Part shown: positions 32,788-40,605 of the stretch, one piece after another
How positions within the stretch are numbered: the stretch's first letter is position 1
Layout of the letters: each line of letters starts with the position of its first letter
Source of the DNA: Spirosoma oryzae
GTDB lineage: Bacteria; Bacteroidota; Bacteroidia; Cytophagales; Spirosomataceae
Length of the DNA: 40,619 bases
Assembly (NCBI RefSeq): GCF_003002825.1
Contig: NZ_PVTE01000038.1
Span: 1-40,619 of the forward strand
Direction: 5' to 3'
The notes under the pieces: generated by a model
Told to the model about the DNA's origin: nothing
Database searches by the model: none
What the model saw: the letters and a program-made list of their open reading frames with translations, nothing else
Program-made: the position numbers and the translations under genes

Positions 32788-34170
32788 ATGAACGTTCATA
32801 ACTCTATTGTCGACGCCATCGGAAACACTCCGCTGGTGAAACTGAACCGTGTCACCAAGGGTATCCGGGGAACGGTGCTGGCGAAAGTCGAGTATTTCAA
32901 TCCCGGTAACTCGGTGAAAGACCGCATCGCAATCCGAATGATCGAGGACGCCGAGAAGCGGGGCGACCTGAAACCCGGCGGCACCATCATCGAAGGCACG
33001 AGCGGCAACACCGGCTTCGGACTGGCGCTAACCGCCATTGCGAAAGGCTATAAATGCATTTTCACCATGGCCGACAAGCAATCGAAGGAGAAGATCGACA
33101 TTTTGCGGGCGGTCGGTGCCGAAGTGGTTGTTTGCCCGACGAACGTAGCGCCCGACGATCCGCGGTCGTACTATTCGGTCGCCCGTAAGCTGAACCGCGA
33201 CATACCGAACTCAATCTACCCCAATCAATACGACAATCTGTCGAACCGGGAAGCTCATTACGATACGACCGGCCCCGAAATCTGGCGCGACACCGACGGA
33301 CGGATCACACATTTTGCTGCTAGTGTCGGGACGGGCGGGACAATCAGCGGCACGTCGAAATTCCTGAAAGAGCAGAATCCGAACCTTTTCACGCTGGGAT
33401 TAGACACGTACGGCTCGGTGTTCAAGAAATACAAAGAGACCGGCCTATTCGACCCCGGCGAAATTTACCCGTACCTGACCGAAGGCATCGGCGAGGATAT
33501 TCTGCCACAGAATGTCGATTTCAGTGTCATCGATCAGTTTATCAAAGTTACCGACAAGGATGCGGCTATCATGGCCCGGCGGCTGTCGCGGGAAGAAGGT
33601 TTGTTTGTCGGCTGGTCGTGCGGAACGGCTGTACACGGCGCACTCGAATGGGCCAAGGATAATCTGACCGACGACGACGTGCTGGTAATTCTGCTGCCTG
33701 ACCACGGCACGCGATACCTCGCCAAAATTTACAACGACACCTGGATGAAGGACCACGGTTTTCTGGAGGACCGTTCGTTCAAAACCGCCCGCGACATCAT
33801 CCGGCACAAAAGCGCAGGAGCTGGCGACTCGCTGACAACCATCCGTACCGACGTGTCGATCAGTCAGGCAATTCAGGTGCTGAACCGCAACGGTATTTCG
33901 CAAATCCCGGTGACGGACGAGACCGATCAGATTGTCGGTAGCCTAACCGATTCGACAGTTCTGAACCGGCTTATCGACGACCCAGCCGTCAAAGATCATC
34001 CGGTGAGTGAGGTAATGGACAAGCCGTTTAAATTCGTCGGTCTCGACAATACCATCGACGCCCTGTCGTCGCTCATCGACCGCGACAACAAGGCGCTGCT
34101 TGTCCGTGACGAGCGCGAACAGGTACAAATCATCACACAGGCTGACTTGCTGGCGGCTATGACAAATTAG
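32788..34170 (+). CDS. Cystathionine beta-synthase-type PLP enzyme with CBS domain pair
   Basis: This 460-residue enzyme has the fold-type II PLP core: NPGNSVKDRIA with PLP lysine K44, the phosphate and substrate loops EGTSGNTGFGLA at 69-80, and a glycine-rich SVGTGGTISGTSKFL. Residues about 335-460 are two CBS domains (DVSISQAIQVLNRNGISQIP to LLVRDEREQVQIITQADLL), which often bind adenosyl ligands and regulate activity. It probably condenses serine or a homologue with homocysteine, or works as a cysteine synthase; the sequence alone does not separate these. It starts two bases after the TOPRIM gene, so it may now be transcribed through the acquired pair. Confidence 0.9.
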   Translation: MNVHNSIVDAIGNTPLVKLNRVTKGIRGTVLAKVEYFNPGNSVKDRIAIRMIEDAEKRGDLKPGGTIIEGTSGNTGFGLALTAIAKGYKCIFTMADKQSKEKIDILRAVGAEVVVCPTNVAPDDPRSYYSVARKLNRDIPNSIYPNQYDNLSNREAHYDTTGPEIWRDTDGRITHFAASVGTGGTISGTSKFLKEQNPNLFTLGLDTYGSVFKKYKETGLFDPGEIYPYLTEGIGEDILPQNVDFSVIDQFIKVTDKDAAIMARRLSREEGLFVGWSCGTAVHGALEWAKDNLTDDDVLVILLPDHGTRYLAKIYNDTWMKDHGFLEDRSFKTARDIIRHKSAGAGDSLTTIRTDVSISQAIQVLNRNGISQIPVTDETDQIVGSLTDSTVLNRLIDDPAVKDHPVSEVMDKPFKFVGLDNTIDALSSLIDRDNKALLVRDEREQVQIITQADLLAAMTN

Positions 34171-34179
34171 GGGGTCATA

Positions 34180-34300
34180 GACAGGATTACAGGATTGACA
34201 AGATTTTAATCATACAGTTCAGTTCTTATCATTCCGAGCACGCGAGAGTGGAATTACTGACTTACAACCTCCCAAATCCTGTTAATCCTGTAATCCTGTC
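34180..34300. repeat. Intergenic inverted repeat, ACAGGATT family
   Basis: The left arm 34,180-34,206 (gacaggattacaggattgac and on) pairs with 34,274-34,300 at 25 of 27 positions. The arms are built from tandem acaggatt words. Inside the loop is attccgagc...ggaat (34,231-34,254). It lies between convergent genes. The T/A-run beside it is on the wrong side for a standard terminator. Confidence 0.85.
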
Positions 34301-34307
34301 AAAAAAA

Positions 34308-35237
34308 TCATCGGCGGTTATCGCCCCCTTCCATCATGCTGAGGTAACTGGCGTACCGGCTTTCGGCGATCTCACCCTCGCCTACTGCGTCTTTGACCGC
34401 GCAACCGGGTTCGTTGATGTGCAGACAGTTATGAAACCGGCACTGATTGAGCCGCTCCCGCATTTCAGGAAAATAGTGGCTGATTTCTTCCTTTTTCGTA
34501 TCGACCAGCCCTAACTCTTTAATACCCGGCGTATCGATAATGAACGTCTCCGGTGCCAGCTCAAACATTTCCGCAAACGTCGTCGTGTGAACCCCTTTAT
34601 TGGCGAATGTCGATACTTCGTTGGTGCGCAGGTTCAGATTCGGCGAGATTGCATTGACGAGCGACGACTTACCAACCCCTGAATGGCCCGAAAGCAACGT
34701 CACCTTGTGGTCGAGCAGTTGCCGGAACGCGTCGACGCCTTCGCCTTCGATGGCTGAGGTTGCCAGACAGGTATAACCAATCTGCTCGTACATGTCCATG
34801 ATCTCCTGCTGGTAGGCCAGCCCGTCTTCATTGAGAATGTCGGACTTATTGAACACGACGGCCGTCGGAATACGGAACGACTCCGCCGATACCAGAAAGC
34901 GGTCGATGAATCCGAGTGAGGTACGGGGCAGGGTCAGCGTCGCCAGCAGAACGGCCTGATCGAGGTTGGCCGCCAGCATATGGCCGTGGGCCGTTTTATG
35001 TACCGACTGCCGAATGATGTAGTTGTCGCGGGGCAGAATATCAGTGATCACCACCGTATTTTCGATCTCGTCTTCGACGGTAAACGTCACCCGATCGCCT
35101 ACCGCAATCGGGTTAGTTACTTTAAGGCCCTTGATTTTGAATTTGCCCTTCAGCCGCCCCTGATAGACGTGCCCATCGGCGTTACGAACGTCGTACCAGG
35201 AACCTGTTGAGCGGAGTATTAAGCCGGTGTTTGACAA
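34308..35237 (-). CDS. rsgA: Ribosome small-subunit-dependent GTPase A
   Basis: This 309-residue protein is a circularly permuted GTPase that helps mature the 30S subunit. Domain order seen: an N-terminal OB fold (RSTGSWYDVRNADGHVYQGR), then G4 in VVFNKSDIL, G1 in LLSGHSGVGKSSLVNAI, G3 in IIDTPGIKELG, and a C-terminal zinc-binding set in CRFHNCLHINEPGCAV. All motifs are intact and the length is typical. The start ATG is at 35,235-35,237, ahead of the OB fold. A half copy of the GATTGAGTGA repeat lies directly upstream. Confidence 0.95.
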   Translation of the reverse strand: MSNTGLILRSTGSWYDVRNADGHVYQGRLKGKFKIKGLKVTNPIAVGDRVTFTVEDEIENTVVITDILPRDNYIIRQSVHKTAHGHMLAANLDQAVLLATLTLPRTSLGFIDRFLVSAESFRIPTAVVFNKSDILNEDGLAYQQEIMDMYEQIGYTCLATSAIEGEGVDAFRQLLDHKVTLLSGHSGVGKSSLVNAISPNLNLRTNEVSTFANKGVHTTTFAEMFELAPETFIIDTPGIKELGLVDTKKEEISHYFPEMRERLNQCRFHNCLHINEPGCAVKDAVGEGEIAESRYASYLSMMEGGDNRR

Positions 35238-35238
35238 T

Positions 35239-35274
35239 GATTGAATGCCTGAATTATTGAGTGATTGAATGCCT
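35239..35274. repeat. Single-arm copy of the GATTGAGTGA repeat
   Basis: The word gattgaatgcct occurs at 35,239-35,250 and 35,263-35,274 around attattgagtgattg. It shares arm words with 10,522-10,600 and 18,429-18,499, but no opposite arm is present. It fills the gap between rsgA and the Kdo transferase gene and touches the latter stop codon. Confidence 0.6.
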
Positions 35275-36550
35275 ACTGCTCAGCGTCATGCCTGTCTGAT
35301 AGTATCTTCGTTGCTACGTCCATAACCCGTGCGGTTGCGCCGATGTTCCGTTGTACGTATAAGCGGGTGATTTGGGCAGCTTTTGACCGGTCGGCATACT
35401 GGCGGGCGAAGGCAAGTTGTAGTTCGTCGACCGTGCGAACCGGAAATGCCCCCCCTTCTGCAACCAGGTCCACAGCCTCCTGAAACTTGTCGTAGATCGG
35501 ACCAAAGAAGATAGGCATGCCAAAGGTTGCGGCTTCCAGAATATTATGTAGCCCCTCCCGGAAGGCCCCGCCAATAAAAGCAAACTCCCCATACTGATAC
35601 AGCGACGATAGCATCCCGACGTTATCGATAAACAACACCCGCTTATCGGCTAGTACACTGAGATCAGTCGGATCAACATCAGAGTAGCGGACCGATGAAT
35701 GGATCAGGCGTTTCTGCCAGTCGGCGATGGTATCAGCGTCGATTTCGTGGGGTGCTACGATGACTTTCAGCGGCTGCGCGAACTGGTTCAGAAAGGGAAC
35801 CAGCACGTCCATGTCCAGCGGCCATGCACTGCCGACAACCAAGAGCGGTTGCCCATTTTTGAAGGCTTCGGCAACCGGAATCGTGCGTACCGTCGCGACC
35901 GTTTGCGCGACCCGGTCGAAGCGTGTGTCACCCGCCAGCGTTACGTTCGTAATATCTACGCTTTTCAGCAAATCGACCGATTCCTGATTTTGCACCAACA
36001 GGTGGTTAAACTGCCGCAACAACTGCCGATAGAAGCCGCCGTACGGTTTAAAGAACAGTTGATTCGGCCGAAATATGGCCGAGAACGACAGTACGGGTAT
36101 GTTTGCCCGATGCAGTTCGTGCAGATAGTTGGCCCAGAATTCGTACTTGATGAAAAATACCAGACGGGGCTTTACCAGTTGAACGAAACGACGTGCATTG
36201 TCGGGCGTGTCGATCGGCAGATAGAAAACATAGTCGGCTCCCGCATAGTCTTTCCGAACCTCGTAGCCTGATGGCGAGAAAAACGTCAGCAGAATACGAT
36301 AGTGCGGGTAAGCATCGCGAAACGCTTCCATCACGGGCCGTCCCTGTTCGAATTCGCCCAGCGATGCCGCGTGAAACCAGACAATCGGACGTGTATCGAC
36401 AGCGTGGTTCAGCGTATGCGCAATCGTATCGAGCAGCCCCTGCTGACCAGTCAGCCACCGACGGGCTTTGGCGTGAAACGGAGCCACCAGACGCAGGACA
36501 GCAGGATAACTTCGGATACTAATTGAATACAGTTGTGCAACCAGGCCCAT
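35273..36550 (-). CDS. waaA: 3-deoxy-D-manno-octulosonic acid (Kdo) transferase
   Basis: This 425-residue GT30 enzyme adds Kdo to lipid A precursor in the inner membrane. Seen: an N-terminal membrane segment region (MGLVAQLYSISIRSYPAVLR), the catalytic-base segment WFHAASLGEFEQGRPVMEAF, the central VVGSAWPLDMDVLVPFLNQF, and the sugar-nucleotide-binding end FIGGAFREGLHNILEAATFG. The ATG at 36,550 matches the family start. An open extension to 36,700 is cysteine-rich and not conserved-looking, so it is rejected. The gene shows that this organism makes Kdo-containing lipopolysaccharide. Confidence 0.93.
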   Translation of the reverse strand: MGLVAQLYSISIRSYPAVLRLVAPFHAKARRWLTGQQGLLDTIAHTLNHAVDTRPIVWFHAASLGEFEQGRPVMEAFRDAYPHYRILLTFFSPSGYEVRKDYAGADYVFYLPIDTPDNARRFVQLVKPRLVFFIKYEFWANYLHELHRANIPVLSFSAIFRPNQLFFKPYGGFYRQLLRQFNHLLVQNQESVDLLKSVDITNVTLAGDTRFDRVAQTVATVRTIPVAEAFKNGQPLLVVGSAWPLDMDVLVPFLNQFAQPLKVIVAPHEIDADTIADWQKRLIHSSVRYSDVDPTDLSVLADKRVLFIDNVGMLSSLYQYGEFAFIGGAFREGLHNILEAATFGMPIFFGPIYDKFQEAVDLVAEGGAFPVRTVDELQLAFARQYADRSKAAQITRLYVQRNIGATARVMDVATKILSDRHDAEQ

Positions 36551-36571
36551 GCGTTGGTAGTTAGTAGATGA

Positions 36572-36579
36572 CAAAACTA
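36572..36579 (-). promoter_or_regulatory. Promoter -7 box of the Kdo transferase gene
   Basis: On the minus strand TAGTTTTG matches TAnnTTTG and lies about 22 bases before the start codon. A TTTG exists upstream, but the spacing is shorter than usual. Confidence 0.35.
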
Positions 36580-36607
36580 CACACACCCCACAAATCACAC
36601 ACGCACT

Positions 36608-36916
36608 ATGCCAGCATACGATACACTCAGCGAAGCAGTCAGCGCACTTCAACAGCGCGGATACACCAAAGATTTCAACCTGAAATCTGACTGTCTGCAC
36701 TGCGCGGCCGACGATATTGAACTTCGTCCGGCAGACTTCGATATTGTCGACGTTTATCGGTTTGAAGGGCCGACCGATCCGGGCGACGAAGCCGTTTTGT
36801 ACGCAATCGAAGGGAAAGATGGCAGTAAAGGAATGCTGGTCGACGCCTACGGAACCTATGCCGAAGCGATCTCACCCGAGATGGCAGAGAAGCTACGATA
36901 CACCCCGGAGAACTAA
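36608..36916 (+). CDS. Conserved hypothetical protein of Bacteroidota
   Basis: This 102-residue protein (MPAYDTLSEAVSALQQRGYT, then DCLHCAADDIELRPADFDIV) belongs to a small family common in Bacteroidota. Members are often labelled phosphoribosylpyrophosphate synthetase in databases, but none of the PRPP-binding or catalytic features of that enzyme is present. Length and content argue against the label. The middle contains a C-x-x-C-like pair (CLHC) that might bind a metal. The function is unknown. It is divergent from the Kdo transferase gene and 55 bases before ytxJ. Confidence 0.75.
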   Translation: MPAYDTLSEAVSALQQRGYTKDFNLKSDCLHCAADDIELRPADFDIVDVYRFEGPTDPGDEAVLYAIEGKDGSKGMLVDAYGTYAEAISPEMAEKLRYTPEN

Positions 36917-36971
36917 CGAAACTTTTCAGCCTTAGAATTGATTTTACGTCAACAGTACGTACACTGCCGCA

Positions 36972-37301
36972 ATGAACTGGAATAAGATAACGAGTGACGC
37001 ACAACTCGACGAAATAAAGGAAGAGTCGGCCAAACAGCCTGTACTTATTTTCAAGCACAGCACGACCTGCTCAATCAGTGCGATGGCGTTGAGCCGCATG
37101 GAGCGTAACTGGAGCGACCAGCTGGGGGTAAAACCCTACTACCTAGATTTGCTGGCCAACCGTCCCATCTCGAAGCAGATCGAACAGGTATTCGGCGTTG
37201 AGCACGAATCGCCACAGGTGCTGCTGATCCGCAACGGTGAATGTGTGTACGATGCCTCGCACATGGCCATCTCGTTTACAGGACTGCAACAGGCCGTCTA
37301 G
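36972..37301 (+). CDS. ytxJ: Bacillithiol-system redox-active protein YtxJ
   Basis: This 109-residue thioredoxin-fold protein matches YtxJ (TIGR04019). The signature VLIFKHSTTCSISAMALSRM puts the active cysteine at C33. The family is thought to be a monothiol bacilliredoxin that removes bacillithiol from proteins. Its presence suggests that this organism uses bacillithiol, alongside the ergothioneine genes at 6.5-8.7 kb. It ends at a strong hairpin terminator. Confidence 0.88.
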   Translation: MNWNKITSDAQLDEIKEESAKQPVLIFKHSTTCSISAMALSRMERNWSDQLGVKPYYLDLLANRPISKQIEQVFGVEHESPQVLLIRNGECVYDASHMAISFTGLQQAV

Positions 37302-37309
37302 ATCATTAG

Positions 37310-37351
37310 AACGAAAAAGGGTGAACGATCAATCGTTCACCCTTTTTCGTT
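37310..37351. terminator. Bidirectional terminator between ytxJ and folB
   Basis: A perfect 20-base inverted repeat, aacgaaaaagggtgaacgat at 37,310-37,329 and its complement at 37,332-37,351, encloses a very small loop. The A/T-runs inside the stem give T-runs in both directions. It ends against the folB stop codon. Confidence 0.9.
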
Positions 37352-37702
37352 TTAGCCTTGCAAGGTAATGCGGGCCCGGTGACAGACGCCCCCAATGGGC
37401 GGATTGAATTTCGACACGCTGACTTCGACCGCTTCAAGGTTTGGATATTGCTGCCGAATACCCCGGATAATGCCGTAAGCCACGTGCTCAAGCAAGCGGG
37501 CGGGCTGTTGCATCACGTCTTTGGTAATCTGATACAGGTGTTCGTAGTTGACGGTAGCGCTGAGCCGGTCGCGTTGTGCAGCTTCATCAAAGTTGGCCGT
37601 CACAACAATATCGACCGAGTACTTATTGCCGATTTTCTGCTCCTCGTCGTAGTAGCCGTGGTACGAAAAAAATTCGAGCCCTTCGAGGGTGATTGTTCCC
37701 AT
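37352..37702 (-). CDS. folB: Dihydroneopterin aldolase
   Basis: This 116-residue enzyme of folate synthesis splits dihydroneopterin to hydroxymethyl-dihydropterin. Seen: GLEFFSYHGYYDEEQKIGNK with the family glutamate, TVNYEHLYQITKDVM, LLEHVAYGIIRGI and the active-site lysine in VSVSKFNPPIGG. The ATG at 37,702 gives the canonical start. The longer open frame to 37,858 only shadows the DivIVA gene. It lies 25 bases after the DivIVA-domain gene on the same strand, so co-transcription is likely. Confidence 0.92.
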   Translation of the reverse strand: MGTITLEGLEFFSYHGYYDEEQKIGNKYSVDIVVTANFDEAAQRDRLSATVNYEHLYQITKDVMQQPARLLEHVAYGIIRGIRQQYPNLEAVEVSVSKFNPPIGGVCHRARITLQG

Positions 37703-37727
37703 TGGTAGTACCGCCTGCGTAAGCGGC

Positions 37728-38663
37728 TTAAATCTGATCGAAAAACGAACCGCCCCGCCGTGGTTGCTCCGGTTCTGCGACGGGCTTGTCAGCCACTTGG
37801 GGCTCAGGTGTTGCCGCTTCAGCAGCAATCGACTGTGGAATTCTGCCGTTCTCGACATCAGCCGCTGTATAAGGTGCCGTTTCCTCGTTGGTTTGCGCGG
37901 TTGGCACCGGTTCGTGGCTTGCCGTCGTCGGGAGGTCGGTTTCCGGGATAGCCTCCGGCACGAATGACTCCCGCTCCGTTAGTGGGGGCAGATCGACAGT
38001 GGGTGCTGTAGCCGTTTCCGTCGATGTCGATTCATTACGAACGACCGGAGCCTCGTAATCGGGCTTTTGCTGATCCTCGGCCTGCTTCTGATCGTTGATA
38101 ATCTGCGTCGTTACCTCGTCGATTTTACCCAACAGGTTCTGCCGGGCAAACTTTTTCTCGAACCGGTCGACGCTGTCGAGCGCTTTACCCGCCAGATCAC
38201 GAATCTGAATACCCAGGTTCTCCTTGTATTTTTCCAGCGCCTTGAAATCGTGTTCCAGCGACTTCAGGTCGTTCAGGATATTGTCTTTCAGGAACCGGGA
38301 TTGGTTTTCGGCATCCTGAATCATCAGCGCCGACCGCTTCCGGGCGTCAGCCAACAGTTCATCGGCTTTCTGCCGCGATTCGCTCATGTACTGCTCAGCT
38401 GCTTTGTTGGCCTGATCGGTAATCTGATGACTGGTATCTTCGGCCGTCTTCAGCGTACGGAACAACGTCATCTCGACTTCTTTCAGCTTACCCAGCTCCT
38501 TTTCAGCCAGTTCGAGCTGCATTTTCAGCATCTTGACGTCCATGCTGACCCGCTCCCATTCCTGCGACAGCGAGACTAGAAAGGCATCGACATCTTCGGG
38601 TTTATAGCCACGCATCACCTTTTCAAAAGTGTGCTGCCGAATTTCAATTGGCGTGATTTTCAT
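37728..38663 (-). CDS. DivIVA-domain coiled-coil protein
   Basis: This 311-residue protein starts with the DivIVA N-terminal domain (MKITPIEIRQHTFEKVMRGY then KPEDVDAFLVSLSQEWERV). DivIVA proteins use this part to bind curved membrane at poles and division sites. A long coiled coil follows (about 30-190) and then a disordered Glu/Pro/Thr-rich C terminus. In Bacteroidota such proteins are present but their role is less well known than in Gram-positives. The ATG at 38,663 matches the conserved start exactly; the extension to 38,729 is rejected. Confidence 0.9.
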   Translation of the reverse strand: MKITPIEIRQHTFEKVMRGYKPEDVDAFLVSLSQEWERVSMDVKMLKMQLELAEKELGKLKEVEMTLFRTLKTAEDTSHQITDQANKAAEQYMSESRQKADELLADARKRSALMIQDAENQSRFLKDNILNDLKSLEHDFKALEKYKENLGIQIRDLAGKALDSVDRFEKKFARQNLLGKIDEVTTQIINDQKQAEDQQKPDYEAPVVRNESTSTETATAPTVDLPPLTERESFVPEAIPETDLPTTASHEPVPTAQTNEETAPYTAADVENGRIPQSIAAEAATPEPQVADKPVAEPEQPRRGGSFFDQI

Positions 38664-38766
38664 GGAGGAGCCAGGCGTTTGGGTAAAGCTTTGCGTACTG
38701 CGCGAGTGAAATAACGGCCAATCTACCACTTTAGCAAAACATAGCGAACTAAATATGCCTATGTGG

Positions 38767-39678
38767 TCACGTTACCTGGGCTTTCTGAACAGACCACACG
38801 GAAATCGTCCGGTCGTCGCTGCCCGAGAGCAGTGTCTGATCGTCGAGCCAGCACACTGTATTAACCGACGTACCGTGCCCGGCATGCCGCGCCCGGTCGA
38901 CAACTTTCAGCAGGCGAAACGTCTCCGCATCCCACAGTTTGATCGACTTATCCATGCTACCCGTTGCCACCAGTTGCCCGTTGGGTGAATACGCAATCCG
39001 GTTGATCGTAAACAGATGGGCAACGATATCCTGATGCAGCGTATACCCTTTTTCGACATCCCACACTTTCAAATGAGCGTCGCGACTACCCGTGAGCAGG
39101 AACCGGTAATCGGGCGAATAGGTCAGCGCAAAAACGGAGTTGGTATGGGCCGGAATGGTTCGAATCAGGTCCAGCGTTGTCAGGCTAAAAATCCGCACGC
39201 TGTTGTCGCTGTAGCCCACGGCCAGTTCCCGTTCGACGGGGTTGATCGCCAGACAACGGGCCGCCTGTGTAGCCGCTTTCAAGTGACGACGTACGGCCAT
39301 GTGTTCGGTATCAATCACCGCAACGACGCCGTCGGCCAGCGCGACAAATGCATCGTTTTTGTAAAAATCGATCGCGAAAATAGCCGAACTTGTCAGCTTC
39401 AGCGAGTTGAGTTCGCGCTTCTGTACCGGGTCGATCAGGTGGACGCCGTCGTAATTCTGGCCGAGCCAAAGCTGGGCGGTATCCGGCTGTAGCGTGACGG
39501 AATAGAGCGAAGCTGGTAACTTTGCCAACAGTTCGCCCTGATCGGGTTTCCCCAGCTGCCAGCGCACCACCAGCCCATCGCCCCCGGCCGAATAAAACGT
39601 GCCAGGGTCAGTACCGGGCGTCAGTGCGTAGACGCAGTCGCGATGCCCGCCGAACGTATCGATTTTTGTCACTATCAC
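38767..39678 (-). CDS. WD40-repeat protein
   Basis: This protein of about 303 residues is a single WD40 propeller. Repeats are visible as GGHRDCVYALTPG...GLVVRWQLGK, then IPAHTNSVFALTYSPDYRFL ... HLKVWDVE, and VAHLFTINRIAYSPNGQLVA ... SIKLWDAETF. They number about seven. It is probably a cytosolic scaffold; the partner is unknown. The reading frame runs to 39,750, overlapping the start of the phosphopantetheinyl transferase on the other strand. A GTG start at 39,678 (or 39,672) directly before TKIDTFGGHRD avoids this and fits the first blade, so it is used. The ATG at 39,726 is the alternative. Confidence 0.85.
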   Translation of the reverse strand: MIVTKIDTFGGHRDCVYALTPGTDPGTFYSAGGDGLVVRWQLGKPDQGELLAKLPASLYSVTLQPDTAQLWLGQNYDGVHLIDPVQKRELNSLKLTSSAIFAIDFYKNDAFVALADGVVAVIDTEHMAVRRHLKAATQAARCLAINPVERELAVGYSDNSVRIFSLTTLDLIRTIPAHTNSVFALTYSPDYRFLLTGSRDAHLKVWDVEKGYTLHQDIVAHLFTINRIAYSPNGQLVATGSMDKSIKLWDAETFRLLKVVDRARHAGHGTSVNTVCWLDDQTLLSGSDDRTISVWSVQKAQVT

Positions 39679-39724
39679 CCCGCAAAGGTCGCAAACAAAA
39701 ACCAGCCGACCCAACACACAGGCC

Positions 39725-40360
39725 ATGTCACCCAACGCGCAGCTGCTCACTATTTCACCCGACTGTCAGGCGTTGTTACTGCCCATTGTCGCCGACGAAC
39801 CGGACTTGCAGGCCGGGCTCCCCCTGACGCAGCCGGAGCTTGACGAGCTGGCCCTGATCCGGCATCCGGCCCAGCGTACGGAATGGCTGGCCTGCCGGGT
39901 GGCGATCCGGCAACTGGTCGAGCAGTTAAGTGGAGTGTACAAGGGCCTGTACAAAGATGAATACGGCAAACCGCACTTACGCGGCCTTCCCTGGTCCATT
40001 TCGCTGTCGCATACGACGGGCTGGGCGGCTGCCGTGCTTCATCAATCGCGGCCGGTCGGTATCGACATTGAACCGATTCGGGAGCAGTTTCAACGGGTGG
40101 TTCCCCGTACGTTATCAGCCAGCGAGATTGCACACGCGGCCGGGCTACCCGAACGGCTGGCCGTGTACTGGTGCGCCAAAGAAAGTTTGTACAAGCTGTA
40201 CGGTAAACGGCAGCTTACCTTCCGCGAACACCTGCACATCGACCCGTTTACCGACGGAGCCACCCAATTGACCGGCTATGTCCGTCTGCCCGATCATACC
40301 GAAACGTTAACGATCTGCTGTTACACCATCGGGCCGGGGCTGCTGGCTGTAGCGTATTGA
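39725..40360 (+). CDS. 4-prime-phosphopantetheinyl transferase superfamily protein
   Basis: This 211-residue protein moves the phosphopantetheine arm of coenzyme A onto carrier proteins. The magnesium and substrate motifs are VGIDIEPIRE (D114, E116) and YWCAKESLYKLYG (W149, K152, E153), the Sfp-type signature. An RTEWLACRVAIRQLV segment and the GKPHL substrate loop come first, as in other members. The length is close to Sfp (224). It may serve fatty-acid synthesis or an unlinked polyketide or peptide system; no carrier protein is in the window. Confidence 0.9.
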   Translation: MSPNAQLLTISPDCQALLLPIVADEPDLQAGLPLTQPELDELALIRHPAQRTEWLACRVAIRQLVEQLSGVYKGLYKDEYGKPHLRGLPWSISLSHTTGWAAAVLHQSRPVGIDIEPIREQFQRVVPRTLSASEIAHAAGLPERLAVYWCAKESLYKLYGKRQLTFREHLHIDPFTDGATQLTGYVRLPDHTETLTICCYTIGPGLLAVAY

Positions 40361-40389
40361 GTGAACTAGCGATACACCTATCTATGACA

Positions 40390-40605
40390 ACCCCTAAATC
40401 CCCTGAAGGGCAGGGCTGTTAAGTTCTTAAATTAACGCTGACGTTAGCCAGATTTCCTTCAGTCCATCTACCCCCCAGCCCCCTAAAGGGGGAGCGTTCC
40501 GCGAAGAAACTACTCCCCCTTTAGGGCTAATCTTGTAGGGGTTTCACGTCCTGTACTTAACTGGCTTTATGGACAGGCTTTTTTACCCCTAAATCCCCTG
40601 AAGGG
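40390..40605. repeat. Cluster of C-run/G-run repeats
   Basis: The 21-base unit acccctaaatcccctgaag plus gg occurs identically at 40,390-40,410 and 40,585-40,605. Between them agccccctaaagggggag (40,477-40,494) is inverted as ctccccctttagggct (40,513-40,528). The rest of 40,361-40,619 is non-coding. The units resemble 87-121. They are probably dispersed REP-like repeats; the cluster may continue past the window edge. Confidence 0.8.

Noticed and set aside
34274..34310. Rho-independent terminator of rsgA
   Set aside because: The T-run on the minus strand comes before the hairpin arm, not after it.
36608..36916. Phosphoribosylpyrophosphate synthetase as the product name
   Set aside because: The protein is only 102 residues and lacks the PRPP-binding and catalytic motifs; the label appears to be a database carry-over.
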